This document shows, in pieces, positions 50,249 through 61,148 of a stretch of DNA of 64,000 nt. The first letter of the stretch is position 1. Each line of letters starts with the position of its first letter. The notes under the pieces are model-generated. The model was not told the DNA's origin, did no database searches, and saw only the letters and a program-made list of their open reading frames with translations. A program made the position numbers and the translations under genes. This stretch comes from Methylomonas sp. ZR1 (lineage in GTDB: Bacteria > Pseudomonadota > Gammaproteobacteria > Methylococcales > Methylomonadaceae), in the NCBI RefSeq assembly GCF_013141865.1, contig NZ_RCST01000001.1:4588001-4652000 (forward strand), in the 5' to 3' direction.

Positions 50249-51538
50249 TTATGTCCTGAAAAAGTTGATGGCCTCGGCAATTTGTTGTTTTGCGTCCTGT
50301 AATGCCTTCAGAGACATATCCGGCGTCAGTGCGCTATCGTCCAGTTTTTGAAAGGCAGGCAAGGTGTTTAGCGGCGGCAGTTTCTGGGTATTGGTGCCGC
50401 CGAGTTGGCTGTGAAATTTAGCTAACAGCACAACGTCATAGAGTTGCAGGCCCTGGCCGTCGTCAAAGTACCAATTTGTGGTATTGACGGGAATTTGCTG
50501 GAAACTATCGGGGAAATGCCATTTTTTCAAAATATGGGTGCCCAACAAACCTTGCAGGCAGACGATGCTGGCCTGTAACTCTTCTTCGGTATAGCGCGAC
50601 ATGTCCATGCTTTCGGCAAAAGTGACAATCGGTAAGGCGCCGATGTTGTGAATTAGCCCAGCCAGTAAAGCTTCGTCGGCGTTTACTTTTCGGGTAAGCC
50701 CGGCCAGCGTGTGGCTGAGGCTGGCAATCTGGATGCTTTGTTTCCAAAGTGTCTGAATAATGTTGTTCAGTTGCCGGTTGCGGCTTCTGAACAGCTGGTG
50801 CAGGCTGATGCTGGTAACCAGGTTTTGCGTGGTTTTAAATCCTAGCCGATTCACGGCATCATGGCTGCTGGTGATGGGGTTGCTGCCGCGGTAGATCGGG
50901 CTATTTGCGACTTGAATCAGTTTGGAGGATATAACCGGGTCCAGGTTTAAAATCTTCACCGCATCGGCGATGCTGATGTCCTTTTGCAAGGCGCTACGCA
51001 AACGCAAGGCAACATCCGGCAGGCTGGGAACATGCAGGTTGTCGGCTCTGAACGCATCGCAAAAGCTATCGAAAAAAAAGCTGTTTCGCAGCTGGGGCGG
51101 AATGCTCTTTGGGTTGATCAGCGGATTGTTGACGGGTTTGCTGCTGTGCTGCAAGTTGGACAGCGGCATGTAGATGATTTGGGTAGGCGATTTGGCTATC
51201 GCGCTGAAGGCGTGTTCGCCGGATGTTGCCAGAGGATAACAGGCTTTAAAGGTGTCGGCTTCGACCGTATAACCGGCGCCATTATTCGCTTCCAGATAGA
51301 CGTTGCCGGTGTAGAGATAGCTTAGTTGTTCCGCCTCGGCGCCGCGGTTAAATATGATGTCGCCGGGGTTAAAGTTTCGCATGGTCACCGGTATCGCCAG
51401 CAAGTCCGCCGCCGGTAAGTCCCCCAGCGGGATGAGCTTTTGCAGATAGCTCAAGGGCAATTGGTTGACGGCTGCTGGAGTGGGGCTGCTCTCTGTCGGC
51501 GTTTTGTCCGGGGATTTTTTTAAAAATTTCCAGATCAT
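50249..51538 (-). CDS. cNMP-binding/HDOD signalling protein (copy B)
   Basis: A 429-residue paralogue of the neighbours on both sides. The N-terminal effector-binding domain (about 30-140; GDIIFNRGAEAEQLSYLYTG) is followed by HDOD (about 165-360; SLPDVALRLRSALQKDIS, LDPVISSKLIQVANSPIYRG, NRLGFKTTQNLVTSISL). Only 1 nt lies between its stop and copy C, and 4 nt between copy A and its start, so the three are translated as one unit. Confidence 0.88.
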   Translation of the reverse strand: MIWKFLKKSPDKTPTESSPTPAAVNQLPLSYLQKLIPLGDLPAADLLAIPVTMRNFNPGDIIFNRGAEAEQLSYLYTGNVYLEANNGAGYTVEADTFKACYPLATSGEHAFSAIAKSPTQIIYMPLSNLQHSSKPVNNPLINPKSIPPQLRNSFFFDSFCDAFRADNLHVPSLPDVALRLRSALQKDISIADAVKILNLDPVISSKLIQVANSPIYRGSNPITSSHDAVNRLGFKTTQNLVTSISLHQLFRSRNRQLNNIIQTLWKQSIQIASLSHTLAGLTRKVNADEALLAGLIHNIGALPIVTFAESMDMSRYTEEELQASIVCLQGLLGTHILKKWHFPDSFQQIPVNTTNWYFDDGQGLQLYDVVLLAKFHSQLGGTNTQKLPPLNTLPAFQKLDDSALTPDMSLKALQDAKQQIAEAINFFRT

Positions 51539-51542
51539 GCGG

Positions 51543-52823
51543 CTAGGAAGAAAAGATGCTCAAAGCTTCGTGAATTTTAGTTTTGGCATCGTGCAGGATG
51601 GCCAGCGTATTTTCCGGAGACAAAGAGAAGTTTTTCAATTTGGCCGCCGCCGGAATGGCGGTAATCGCTGGTAGATCGGCGGTCGCTGTTTTGCCGATCA
51701 GGGCGTGGAGCCTGGACAGGACCACTATATCGGTCACCGTCAAGGTATCGCCGCTGTTTTGAAACCAGTCGCTGGACGATTTGGCTACGTCGATGAACTC
51801 TTCGGCAAAATCCCATTCCTTCAACACTACGGCGCCGACCGGGCCTTTGATGATGGGCATGGCTTCCAGGATTTCGGCGTCATTATGGTATTCGGGTGGT
51901 AAGTTGGCGGTAAAACTTAGAAAGGGAATTACGCCGATGTCGCAGACCAGTCCGGCCAGTAAGGCATTTTCCGGATTTTGCTGCATGCTGTGGCTGGCCA
52001 GCACATGGCAGAGGCCGGACAGATAAAGGCTTTGTTTCCACAGATCTTCCAAATGATTTTTAATCAGCGGCGATTTGCTTTTGAAAATCTGCTTCATACT
52101 CAGCGCCGTTACCAGGTTGCGTGTGGCGTTTAAGCCGATACGCACCACCGCGTCTTTGCAGTTTTTCGCTGGCACGTTGGTTAGATATAACGGGCAATTG
52201 GCGACTTCTATCAATTTTGCGGAGATGGCAGGGTCCAATTGGATGATCTTGACGGCTTCGTCGATGTTGACATCTCTTTGGATGGCTTTGCGCAAATTGA
52301 TCGCCACTTCGGGTAATGAGGGGATTTCTATCTCGTGGTCGTTATTTTCGAAATGTTCTACGAATAAGCTCAATAGCCGGTTGTGGTGCAATTCTTCCGG
52401 AATAGATAATTTGCCGTGGTCTTGGCGGCTGGGCGTCAGCATGATTTTCAGGGATACCCGCAACAGGTCTATCTCGGTTTTTGCGGTGGCGGTGGCGGTG
52501 TGCTTAATACCGCTGCATATCGGGAATTTCGCTTGTGCGCTGCCTGCCGATATTTCATAGCTTTTGCCGTTGTGATCGGCCAAAATCACCGTGCCGCGCA
52601 ACAAATACATTGCGCAAGTCGCCTGTTGATTGACGCTGAACAAAGTGCTGCCGGCTGCCAGGGTTTCGACGTGATTTTCAGTGGCGAAAGTTTGTAATAT
52701 CTCGTCGCTTAAATTCCTGATGGGGAATAACTGTTTTAGAGTTTCCGGGGTAATGCGTTGCCCACCGCGCTGCGGTTTGCCTTTAGCATGGGATTTTTCA
52801 AAAAAAGCTCTAATTCCACTCAT
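51543..52823 (-). CDS. cNMP-binding/HDOD signalling protein (copy A)
   Basis: A 426-residue protein with the same two-domain layout: a cNMP-like fold (about 35-140; AAGSTLFSVNQQATCAMYLL) and HDOD (about 165-360; SLPEVAINLRKAIQRDVN, LDPAISAKLIEVANCPLYL, VRIGLNATRNLVTALSMK). It is the first of the three tandem copies. It is closer to copy C than to B in the NATRNLV motif, which suggests successive duplications. It begins 74 nt after aroE on the same strand. Confidence 0.88.
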   Translation of the reverse strand: MSGIRAFFEKSHAKGKPQRGGQRITPETLKQLFPIRNLSDEILQTFATENHVETLAAGSTLFSVNQQATCAMYLLRGTVILADHNGKSYEISAGSAQAKFPICSGIKHTATATAKTEIDLLRVSLKIMLTPSRQDHGKLSIPEELHHNRLLSLFVEHFENNDHEIEIPSLPEVAINLRKAIQRDVNIDEAVKIIQLDPAISAKLIEVANCPLYLTNVPAKNCKDAVVRIGLNATRNLVTALSMKQIFKSKSPLIKNHLEDLWKQSLYLSGLCHVLASHSMQQNPENALLAGLVCDIGVIPFLSFTANLPPEYHNDAEILEAMPIIKGPVGAVVLKEWDFAEEFIDVAKSSSDWFQNSGDTLTVTDIVVLSRLHALIGKTATADLPAITAIPAAAKLKNFSLSPENTLAILHDAKTKIHEALSIFSS

Positions 52824-52896
52824 AGTATTCCAGTAAACGTTAATAGCGGGCGGTTTGGGGAGATTGTTACCATGGACATCGCCCCGGTCAATAATT

Positions 52897-53745
52897 TCAT
52901 CCGTTCGTGTTGTTTAATGCTCTTTCAGCGTTTAGCAGGCTAATCACCGGCGAGGTTTGCGGACGCACGCCTCGCCAAATAAAGAACGCTTCGGCGGCCT
53001 GCTCTACCAACATGCCCAAGCCGTCCAGGCTGTGCGCGGCGCTATTTGCCAAGCCCCATTTCACAAATGCGGTGGCTTGGTTGGCGTAAGCCAAGTCGTA
53101 GCAACTGCCGCCGGTTTTCAACAATGCTTCGGGCAAGGGCGGCAAATCGCCGCTGAGGCTGGCCGACGTGGCGTTGATGATCAAATCAAATTGGCGACCC
53201 ATAAGATTAGCGTAATCGCAAGCATGCACCGCGCCTAGTGCCGCGAAATCCTCGGCAATTGCGTGGGCTTTGCTCACATTGCGATTGACGATGACCAATC
53301 CCGACGGCTGCTGTTCCAGTAGGGGAGGGACGATGCCGCGTGTGGCTCCTCCTGCCCCTAGAATCAAAATCTCGGCGTCCTTCAGCGTGATGCCATGGTT
53401 TATGGTTAAGTCGTTAAGCAAGCCGATGCCATCGGTGTTGTCGCCCAAAATGCTGTCGTCCGCTTGGCGCAATAAGGTGTTGACGGCTTTTGCTTGACGA
53501 GCGCGTTCCGTCAGTTGGTCGGCATATTGCCAAGCCAGTTCCTTGAGCGGGACGGTGCAATTCAGGCCTTTGCCGCCATCGGCAAAAAAACGGCTGGTAG
53601 CCGCGGCAAAAGTTTCCGCAGGCACCTCTTGGGCCCTATAGTCCATCAGTTGACCTGTTTGCTCGGCAAATAATTTATGGATACGCGGTGATTTACTGTG
53701 GCTGATCGGTTGGCCGAATACCGCGTAATTATCAATTTTCATCAT
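52897..53745 (-). CDS. aroE: Shikimate dehydrogenase
   Basis: A 282-residue NADP-dependent enzyme that reduces 3-dehydroshikimate to shikimate in aromatic amino-acid synthesis. The substrate-binding PISHSKSP motif is at about 13-20, the catalytic Lys is in NCTVPLKELAW, the Asp is in GDNTDGIG, and the nucleotide loop LGAGGATRGI is present. Two adjacent ATGs exist; either start gives a family-like protein. The start overlaps the end of the upstream membrane-protein gene by 14 nt, so the two are coupled. Confidence 0.96.
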   Translation of the reverse strand: MMKIDNYAVFGQPISHSKSPRIHKLFAEQTGQLMDYRAQEVPAETFAAATSRFFADGGKGLNCTVPLKELAWQYADQLTERARQAKAVNTLLRQADDSILGDNTDGIGLLNDLTINHGITLKDAEILILGAGGATRGIVPPLLEQQPSGLVIVNRNVSKAHAIAEDFAALGAVHACDYANLMGRQFDLIINATSASLSGDLPPLPEALLKTGGSCYDLAYANQATAFVKWGLANSAAHSLDGLGMLVEQAAEAFFIWRGVRPQTSPVISLLNAERALNNTNG

Positions 53746-54307
53746 CGGTACTGTATTTGCTGCGCCAATATTCCCAGAGGAAAGTGCAGGCTATCACCAG
53801 CACTCCCAGCCCTATACTGATGGGCATAAAGTTCTCGAAATAAGCCACGATCAGCGCGCAGGCTGCCAGGAAAAAGCCGAGTAAGCTGTACTGCCAGCCG
53901 ATGCGAATGCCATCCAGCAGGGTGGCTAAGGCCAGGATCAGCAAGATAACCAGGCTGGCGCTTCTGTCGGATAACTGCTCGGATTTGTTAAGCAATGCGG
54001 CGGCTATCACCACAACCAGCGTATGCAGCCAATGCAGCCCTTGGGCCTTGACGATGTCGCCAAAGTCGTTGTCGTTGGTTCGGGTTTGTAACCAGGAGAC
54101 GAAAATCGACAGCATGCCAAACACGATCACCATGAATAGCCAATAACCATAGCCATCGTGCGGGTTGAATTCGGTAATCGCGATGCCGGTCAGCGATAAA
54201 ACGACCAGCAGGATAAATACCGCCTGTTCCAGGCCGAAGTAACGTCGGCGCTGTTGGGGTGGATCGTCAGTCGAATGACTGTCATCAAAATCAAAGTCTT
54301 CGCTCAT
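53732..54307 (-). CDS. Unknown integral membrane protein
   Basis: A 191-residue protein with an acidic N-terminus (SEDFDFDDSHSTDD) and about five to six predicted transmembrane segments between residues 26 and 180. No family was recognised. It sits between hemB and aroE on the same strand, 22 nt after hemB, and overlaps aroE. Confidence 0.75.
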   Translation of the reverse strand: MSEDFDFDDSHSTDDPPQQRRRYFGLEQAVFILLVVLSLTGIAITEFNPHDGYGYWLFMVIVFGMLSIFVSWLQTRTNDNDFGDIVKAQGLHWLHTLVVVIAAALLNKSEQLSDRSASLVILLILALATLLDGIRIGWQYSLLGFFLAACALIVAYFENFMPISIGLGVLVIACTFLWEYWRSKYSTDDEN

Positions 54308-54329
54308 GCCGGGTCCGTTTGTCTGGTTG

Positions 54330-56133
<1,804 letters not shown>

Positions 56134-56184
56134 GCTTTTCCCTCTCTTAGTGTTCCCGGGTGTGCCGTTTAGGGGCAGCCGGGA

Positions 56185-56931
56185 ATGACCATCAGTATGC
56201 AATCCGCTAAAGACTCTCTATACGCCAGTCCGCTAGGCGAAATCAACGCATTTGCTTTCGACGAAACTGTCGTCAAAGTCTTTCCGGACATGATCCAGCG
56301 CTCTGTTCCCGGTTACAACACTATTATCTCGGCGATCGGTTTATTGGCGGCACGTTTTGCCAAGGAAGACAGCGTTTGCTACGACTTGGGCTGCTCGTTG
56401 GGGGCGGCGACCTTGGCTATGCACCAGCAAATCACGGCTAAAAATTGTCGGATCTTTGCTGTGGATTGTTCGGCTGCAATGGTCGAGCAATGCCGGCAAA
56501 ATCTGGCGGTTGCATCCGGTGGTGGGGCCGAGATAGAAATTTTATGTGCCGATGTTCGCGATATTGCGATTAGCAATGCCTCTGTAGTGGTGCTGAATTT
56601 TACGCTTCAGTTTATTCCGCTGGCTGATCGGCAGGCTTTTTTGACCACGATCTATCAAGGTTTGTTGCCGGGCGGGATTTTGATTTTGTCCGAAAAACTG
56701 GCGTTCGATGATGTTAGACAGCAGGCTTTGCAGATCGATATGCATCATTTATTCAAAAAAGCCCAAGGCTATAGCGAGCTGGAAATCAGCCAAAAGCGCA
56801 GCGCCCTCGAGAATGTGTTGATACCGGAAACCTTTGCTGCGCATCAACAGCGCTTGAAAGCAGCGGGTTTCGCCAGCGCGGAAGTCTGGTTTCAGTATTT
56901 CAACTTCGCTTCGATGATTGCATTGAAATGA
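56185..56931 (+). CDS. cmoA: Carboxy-SAM synthase CmoA
   Basis: A 248-residue enzyme that makes carboxy-S-adenosylmethionine from SAM and prephenate for wobble-uridine modification. The SAM motif is CYDLGCSLGAATLAMH, and the family start FAFDETVVKVFPDMIQRSVPGY is clear. The stop overlaps the cmoB ATG (ATGA), so CmoA and CmoB are made together. Confidence 0.96.
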   Translation: MTISMQSAKDSLYASPLGEINAFAFDETVVKVFPDMIQRSVPGYNTIISAIGLLAARFAKEDSVCYDLGCSLGAATLAMHQQITAKNCRIFAVDCSAAMVEQCRQNLAVASGGGAEIEILCADVRDIAISNASVVVLNFTLQFIPLADRQAFLTTIYQGLLPGGILILSEKLAFDDVRQQALQIDMHHLFKKAQGYSELEISQKRSALENVLIPETFAAHQQRLKAAGFASAEVWFQYFNFASMIALK

Positions 56932-57899
56932 CGCTTTACGAAGGTCTTTATCAAGCATTGGCGGCGGCCGGCGACGAAATCTGGGTAAACCGTTTGCCTG
57001 AGCAATTGGCGGCGGCTTTTGCGGATTCGTCGCATGGCGATCTAAGGCGCTGGCAACAGGCGGTAGAGGATTTGCCGGACTTGATGCCGTCCAGTGTCGA
57101 CTTGTTGGAGAGTGTCAGAATAGGTCAGGCAGAGGATATTTCCGAAGAGGTGCGGGCCGGTTTGCGCGAACAATTGATGCAGCTGCATCCTTGGCGGAAA
57201 GGGCCTTATCGGATATTTGGCATCGACATCGATACCGAATGGCGCTCGGATTGGAAATGGGATAGGGTGAAAGAACAGATTGCACCGCTAAGGAATCGAC
57301 TGGTTTTGGATGTCGGGTGTGGCAATGGTTATCATTGTTGGCGCATGCTCGGTGCGGGAGCGAGACTGGTGGTTGGCATTGACCCCACTTTGCTCAGCGT
57401 GATGCAGTTTCAGGCTATCCGTAAAATACACGGCGAAGCGCCGATTTATCTGTTGCCGCTGGGGATAGAAGATGTGCCGCCCAACATGGGCTTGTTCGAT
57501 ACGGTGTTTTCGATGGGGGTGTTGTATCACCGTCGCTCGCCTATCGATCATTTGCTGGAATTAAAGGGCTGTTTGCGTTCGGGCGGCGAATTGATTTTGG
57601 AGACTCTGGTGGTGGAGGGCGATGCCGCGCAAGTGTTGGTGCCTGAGGGGCGTTATGCGCAAATGCGTAATGTTTGGTTTTTGCCGAGCGGCGCAGCTTT
57701 GATGTTATGGATGCGCCGCTGTGGGTTTAAAAATGTCCGCTTGGTGGATGTTTCCAAAACTTCCGTCGAAGAGCAGTGCAGTACCGAATGGATGCGGTTT
57801 CATTCCTTGGCGGATTTTCTCGATCCGCATTCTCCGGATTTAACTTGCGAAGGCTTGCCGGCGCCCGTTCGCGCGGTGATTGTGGCTAACGTCGATTAA
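56928..57899 (+). CDS. cmoB: tRNA U34 carboxymethyltransferase CmoB
   Basis: A 323-residue enzyme that uses the CmoA product to convert 5-hydroxyuridine at tRNA position 34 to cmo5U. A Rossmann methyltransferase core carries VLDVGCGNGYHCWRML and VVGIDPTLL, preceded by the family segment GPYRIFGIDIDTEWRSDWKW. Its length matches E. coli CmoB (323). Confidence 0.97.
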   Translation: MTLYEGLYQALAAAGDEIWVNRLPEQLAAAFADSSHGDLRRWQQAVEDLPDLMPSSVDLLESVRIGQAEDISEEVRAGLREQLMQLHPWRKGPYRIFGIDIDTEWRSDWKWDRVKEQIAPLRNRLVLDVGCGNGYHCWRMLGAGARLVVGIDPTLLSVMQFQAIRKIHGEAPIYLLPLGIEDVPPNMGLFDTVFSMGVLYHRRSPIDHLLELKGCLRSGGELILETLVVEGDAAQVLVPEGRYAQMRNVWFLPSGAALMLWMRRCGFKNVRLVDVSKTSVEEQCSTEWMRFHSLADFLDPHSPDLTCEGLPAPVRAVIVANVD

Positions 57900-58028
57900 T
57901 TCAGTGGATTTTTGTTTTTGAATTGTAAAATTTAAAGAACAGACTAAGATTGGCTAGCTTGAAAAGTCAGCTGATTAAGTGTGTGCTGATTAGTCCAGGC
58001 AGCCCTAAAATCCAATCGGAGAAAATCC

Positions 58029-58355
58029 ATGAAAAAGTTATTTGTACTTTTTATGCTGTATTCTTTTGCCGTATTTGCTGAACCAATCAATATCAACCAA
58101 GCGGATGCCGAAACCATTTCCAAGGCCTTGACCGGGATAGGCCCGAAGAAGGCCGAGGCGGTGGTTCAATACCGTAAGGAACATGGCGATTTTAAGACAT
58201 TGAAAGATCTGGAAAATGTATCTGGAATTGGGGAGAAAACCGCGCAACAGAATGAGAAGAATATTTTGTTTGGGGATTCTGCTCCCGCTACGGCTGAAAA
58301 AATTGCTAAGCCAGAGAAGCCGGAAAAGCCTCAAGAAACTAAAAAGCCCAAATAA
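58029..58355 (+). CDS. ComEA-like helix-hairpin-helix protein
   Basis: A 108-residue secreted protein. The signal peptide (about 1-18) is followed by a double helix-hairpin-helix DNA-binding unit (NINQADAETISKALTGIGPK, then DLENVSGIGEKTAQQNEKNI), as in ComEA, and a Lys/Pro/Glu-rich tail. ComEA proteins bind incoming DNA in the periplasm during transformation. GGAG stands 6 nt before the ATG. A role in DNA uptake is inferred from the family only. Confidence 0.88.
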   Translation: MKKLFVLFMLYSFAVFAEPININQADAETISKALTGIGPKKAEAVVQYRKEHGDFKTLKDLENVSGIGEKTAQQNEKNILFGDSAPATAEKIAKPEKPEKPQETKKPK

Positions 58356-58450
58356 GGCGACTGAGTTGGCGCGCTTGGACTTGGTGCGCCAACTCATTGA
58401 GTCTGTTTTGTCTGAAATACACGGTCGTATTTATTCGACGTCCGGGTCGT

Positions 58451-58798
58451 TTAGCCAAATGTCGAGCCGTTCCAGCCCCAAAAATCAGCCTGACAGTTAC
58501 TGAATTCGATATAGATCCGATCCTGAGGGATTGAAAGCCGGGTATTGAGCAATTGGCATATCGATGCAGACAAGTTTTTGGCTTGGCTACTGCTCAGGCC
58601 AATGCTCTTGCATTCCAGATATGCCAAAGGGGTAGTGCTACCGGCAAACAGCATGGCGTCGTTTTGCTCAATGCTAATCATGACGTAGCGCTCCGGTTTG
58701 CCGGTCTCTTTGGACGCCAATTGCGACAGTTCGCCTAACAATTTTGATTTCAGTTCGGTATCGAGCACTGAGTTGGTGTTCAATTTTAAAAAGGGCAT
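58451..58798 (-). CDS. MIF/tautomerase-superfamily protein
   Basis: A 115-residue protein of the MIF (phenylpyruvate tautomerase) fold. It has the N-terminal Pro2 used as catalytic base, KETGKPERYVMISIEQ, and IPQDRIYIEFSNCQADFWGWNG near the end, all in family positions. The physiological substrate in bacteria is not known. It lies 23 nt downstream of thpR on the same strand. Confidence 0.88.
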   Translation of the reverse strand: MPFLKLNTNSVLDTELKSKLLGELSQLASKETGKPERYVMISIEQNDAMLFAGSTTPLAYLECKSIGLSSSQAKNLSASICQLLNTRLSIPQDRIYIEFSNCQADFWGWNGSTFG

Positions 58799-58821
58799 GA
58801 TCAGTCTCCTGTTTTGGGGTG

Positions 58822-59328
58822 CTAAATTGCCGGCCAGCGTTGGATAATTCGATATTCAACGCCATCCGGACCTGAGCAGGATTCTACCAAGCAGAATCCT
58901 ATTGATTGCCAAAGTATGGGGGCGAAATCGAAATCGATTGCCGAACTAGCCTTTTTAACTAAAGTGACATGCGGCTTGAATAGTCTGTTTTCGATGGGTA
59001 TCCCTTGTTGTTTGGCTATGCGGGCCAAGTTTTCGTTTAATGTCGACACGCTTTGATCGAATTGGCTGGCGGTCAGGCATAGCACGGCAGGTTTTTTCCA
59101 GAAACTCAGGCGGTCAAAATTTAACATTATCAGCGATGTTGGCATTTTTCCTGCCTCCTTGGTGATTATGGCCTGTTGTTCTGCAGAAATTCTCCCTAAA
59201 AACAACACGGTGACATGTAAGTTTGCTTCCTTAACAGGTTTTCCGGTTCGGTTTAGTTGGCTGATTAAAGCCGCGCATTGTTGCCTGGCGTTTTGTTCCG
59301 GCCATAAGGCAAAAAAGAGACGTTTCAA
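58822..59328 (-). CDS. thpR: RNA 2',3'-cyclic phosphodiesterase
   Basis: A 168-residue 2H phosphoesterase. The two HxTx motifs are HVTVLFLG (about 39-46) and HVTLVKK (about 125-131). The enzyme opens RNA 2',3'-cyclic phosphates in vitro. The start MKRLFFALWPEQ is typical of the family. It is probably co-transcribed with the MIF-like gene. Confidence 0.93.
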   Translation of the reverse strand: MKRLFFALWPEQNARQQCAALISQLNRTGKPVKEANLHVTVLFLGRISAEQQAIITKEAGKMPTSLIMLNFDRLSFWKKPAVLCLTASQFDQSVSTLNENLARIAKQQGIPIENRLFKPHVTLVKKASSAIDFDFAPILWQSIGFCLVESCSGPDGVEYRIIQRWPAI

Positions 59329-59761
59329 GCTGTTCCTCTCCGGTTGTTGTGAGATCGAGCTATGACTTTTTCATCTTTTCGATGGCAGGCAAAAAGCTGC
59401 GATTTGGGTGTCGAAAGCTGGTGATCAGGCTAAAGGATGTTGTGTTATTGCGGCGAGGATAGACAATTAGCCAAAAAAATATCCAGATTTATCAGTTCGT
59501 AAGCGATGAATCCTAAAATTGAAATTGAATTTTGCTCGGTTTGCCTGCGGTTTTGTTCAGCCTAAGCTTACGCCGCGGACTTGTCTAGTAACAATTTGTT
59601 CGCATAACCTGTAGGCTGCGCGCAGTTGCTAAGCATTGACATATATCCCATTTCTACCTTACAGTTACAAATGCATCACACGTACGTGACAAGCCTAGCG
59701 GGTTGTGGCAATTTGCAAGAATCGGCTATTACTAAAAATTAAAACTTTCGGAGCACATCAC
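59329..59761. other. Spacer upstream of hps
   Basis: 433 bases between the divergent thpR and hps genes. No gene is seen. It contains the candidate hps promoter listed separately and a leader of about 95 nt. Confidence 0.6.
59636..59665 (+). promoter_or_regulatory. Candidate sigma-70 promoter of hps-phi
   Basis: A perfect TTGACA (59636-59641) and TACAGT (59660-59665, 4 of 6 consensus) are 18 bp apart, similar in quality to the pmoC promoter. They lie about 97 nt before the hps start. Confidence 0.5.
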
Positions 59762-60409
59762 ATGGCAAGACCATTAATTCAAATGGCGTTGGATTCACTG
59801 GATTTCAACCAAACCGTTGCGTTGGCAGATCAAGTAGCACCCTATGTCGATATTTTTGAAATCGGCACTCCTTGCATTAAATACAACGGTATCAACCTGG
59901 TTAAAGAACTGAGACAACGTTACCCTGACAAATTGTTGTTGGTTGACCTGAAAACCATGGACGCTGGCGAATACGAAGCGGGCGCTTTCTATGCTGCTGG
60001 CGCGGACATCTGCACTGTATTGGGCGTATCCGGTTTGGCCACTATCGCTGGCGTTATCAAAGCTGCAAAAAAACACGGCGCTGAAACTCAAATTGACTTG
60101 ATCAACGTGGCCGACAAAGCCGATTGCGCGAGAGAGTCTGTCAAATTGGGCGCGCAAATCGTTGGTATTCACACTGGTCTGGACGCGCAAGCAGCCGGTC
60201 ACACACCGTTTACCGATCTGAACGACATCGCTCGTTTGGGCTTGAATGTGCGTATCTCTGTTGCAGGCGGTATCAAACAAGCGACTGTACAACAAGTCGT
60301 TGAAGCTGGCGCTAACATCATCGTTGTTGGTGCAGCTATCTACGGCGCGCCTTCACCTGCTGAAGCGGCTCGTGAAATCCGTGAATTGGTTGACGCGGCG
60401 GCGGTATAA
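59762..60409 (+). CDS. hps: 3-Hexulose-6-phosphate synthase
   Basis: A 215-residue enzyme that condenses formaldehyde with ribulose 5-phosphate, the entry step of the ribulose monophosphate cycle. The orotidine-decarboxylase-like fold motif DLKTMDAGEYEA carries the catalytic Asp-Lys-x-x-Asp residues. PLIQMALDSLDF and the phosphate loop VAGGIKQATV are also present. ATG 59762 has GGAG 8 nt upstream; the frame opens 57 nt earlier without support. The phi gene follows after 3 nt. Confidence 0.97.
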   Translation: MARPLIQMALDSLDFNQTVALADQVAPYVDIFEIGTPCIKYNGINLVKELRQRYPDKLLLVDLKTMDAGEYEAGAFYAAGADICTVLGVSGLATIAGVIKAAKKHGAETQIDLINVADKADCARESVKLGAQIVGIHTGLDAQAAGHTPFTDLNDIARLGLNVRISVAGGIKQATVQQVVEAGANIIVVGAAIYGAPSPAEAAREIRELVDAAAV

Positions 60410-60412
60410 GTC

Positions 60413-60946
60413 ATGCATCAGCAGTTAATTATTGACAAAATCTCAGGGATTCTGGAAGCGACACCCGACTCGCATGACAAGACCTTGGTGGACATGCTGG
60501 ATCAGGCTAAGCGTATTTTTATATCGGGCGCTGGCCGTTCAAAGCTGGTCGGCAATTTCTTTGCAATGCGTTTGATGCATGGCGGCTACGACGTTAGCGT
60601 TGTCGGTGAAATTGTTACGCCAAGCATCAAAGCTGGCGATTTGTTGATCATTATTTCCGGCTCCGGTGAAACCGAGCAGTTGATTGCCTTTACCAAAAAA
60701 GCCAAAGAAGTCGGCGCAAAGATTGTGTTGATTTCGGCTAAGGACGATTCAACGATTGGCGATATGGCTGATGTCACTTTGCAAATCGGCAGATCCGAAC
60801 AATACGGTAAAGTCAAAGGAATGCCTATGGGTACTGTGTTTGAATTATCTACCTTGTTTTTCCTGGAAGCGACAATTTCGCATGTAATCCATGACAAAGG
60901 TATTGCAGAAGAAGAAATGAGATCAAGACACGCCAATTTGGAATAA
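60413..60946 (+). CDS. phi: 6-Phospho-3-hexuloisomerase
   Basis: A 177-residue SIS-domain enzyme that isomerises hexulose 6-phosphate to fructose 6-phosphate, the second step of the RuMP pathway. The SIS motifs FISGAGRSKLVGNFFAMRLMH and IISGSGETEQL are clear. It is placed 3 nt after hps, so the two steps are translated together. A terminator follows at once. Confidence 0.96.
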   Translation: MHQQLIIDKISGILEATPDSHDKTLVDMLDQAKRIFISGAGRSKLVGNFFAMRLMHGGYDVSVVGEIVTPSIKAGDLLIIISGSGETEQLIAFTKKAKEVGAKIVLISAKDDSTIGDMADVTLQIGRSEQYGKVKGMPMGTVFELSTLFFLEATISHVIHDKGIAEEEMRSRHANLE

Positions 60947-60956
60947 CTTAGCGTGC

Positions 60957-60993
60957 AAACCTGTGGCCGGAGCATTTCGGTCACAGGTTTTTT
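60957..60993 (+). terminator. Terminator of hps-phi
   Basis: An outer stem AAACCTGTG / CACAGGTTT with an inner CCG/CGG pairing, followed by six T residues (60988-60993, the first three within the stem). It is well formed and lies 11 nt after the phi stop, so tkt has its own promoter or depends on readthrough. Confidence 0.88.
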
Positions 60994-61148
60994 ACATTAC
61001 ATTCGGGTGTCAAGGCGATACCGATTCCAGCAGTCTGAATGAACGAGAGTGTGGTTTTGGTCTTCCTTGTATTTACCAGCCTCAGCCAGAGTGATATTTG
61101 AGTAATTGAATGTCGCAACTAAAATAACAAAATAAAAAGGAGACCAAC

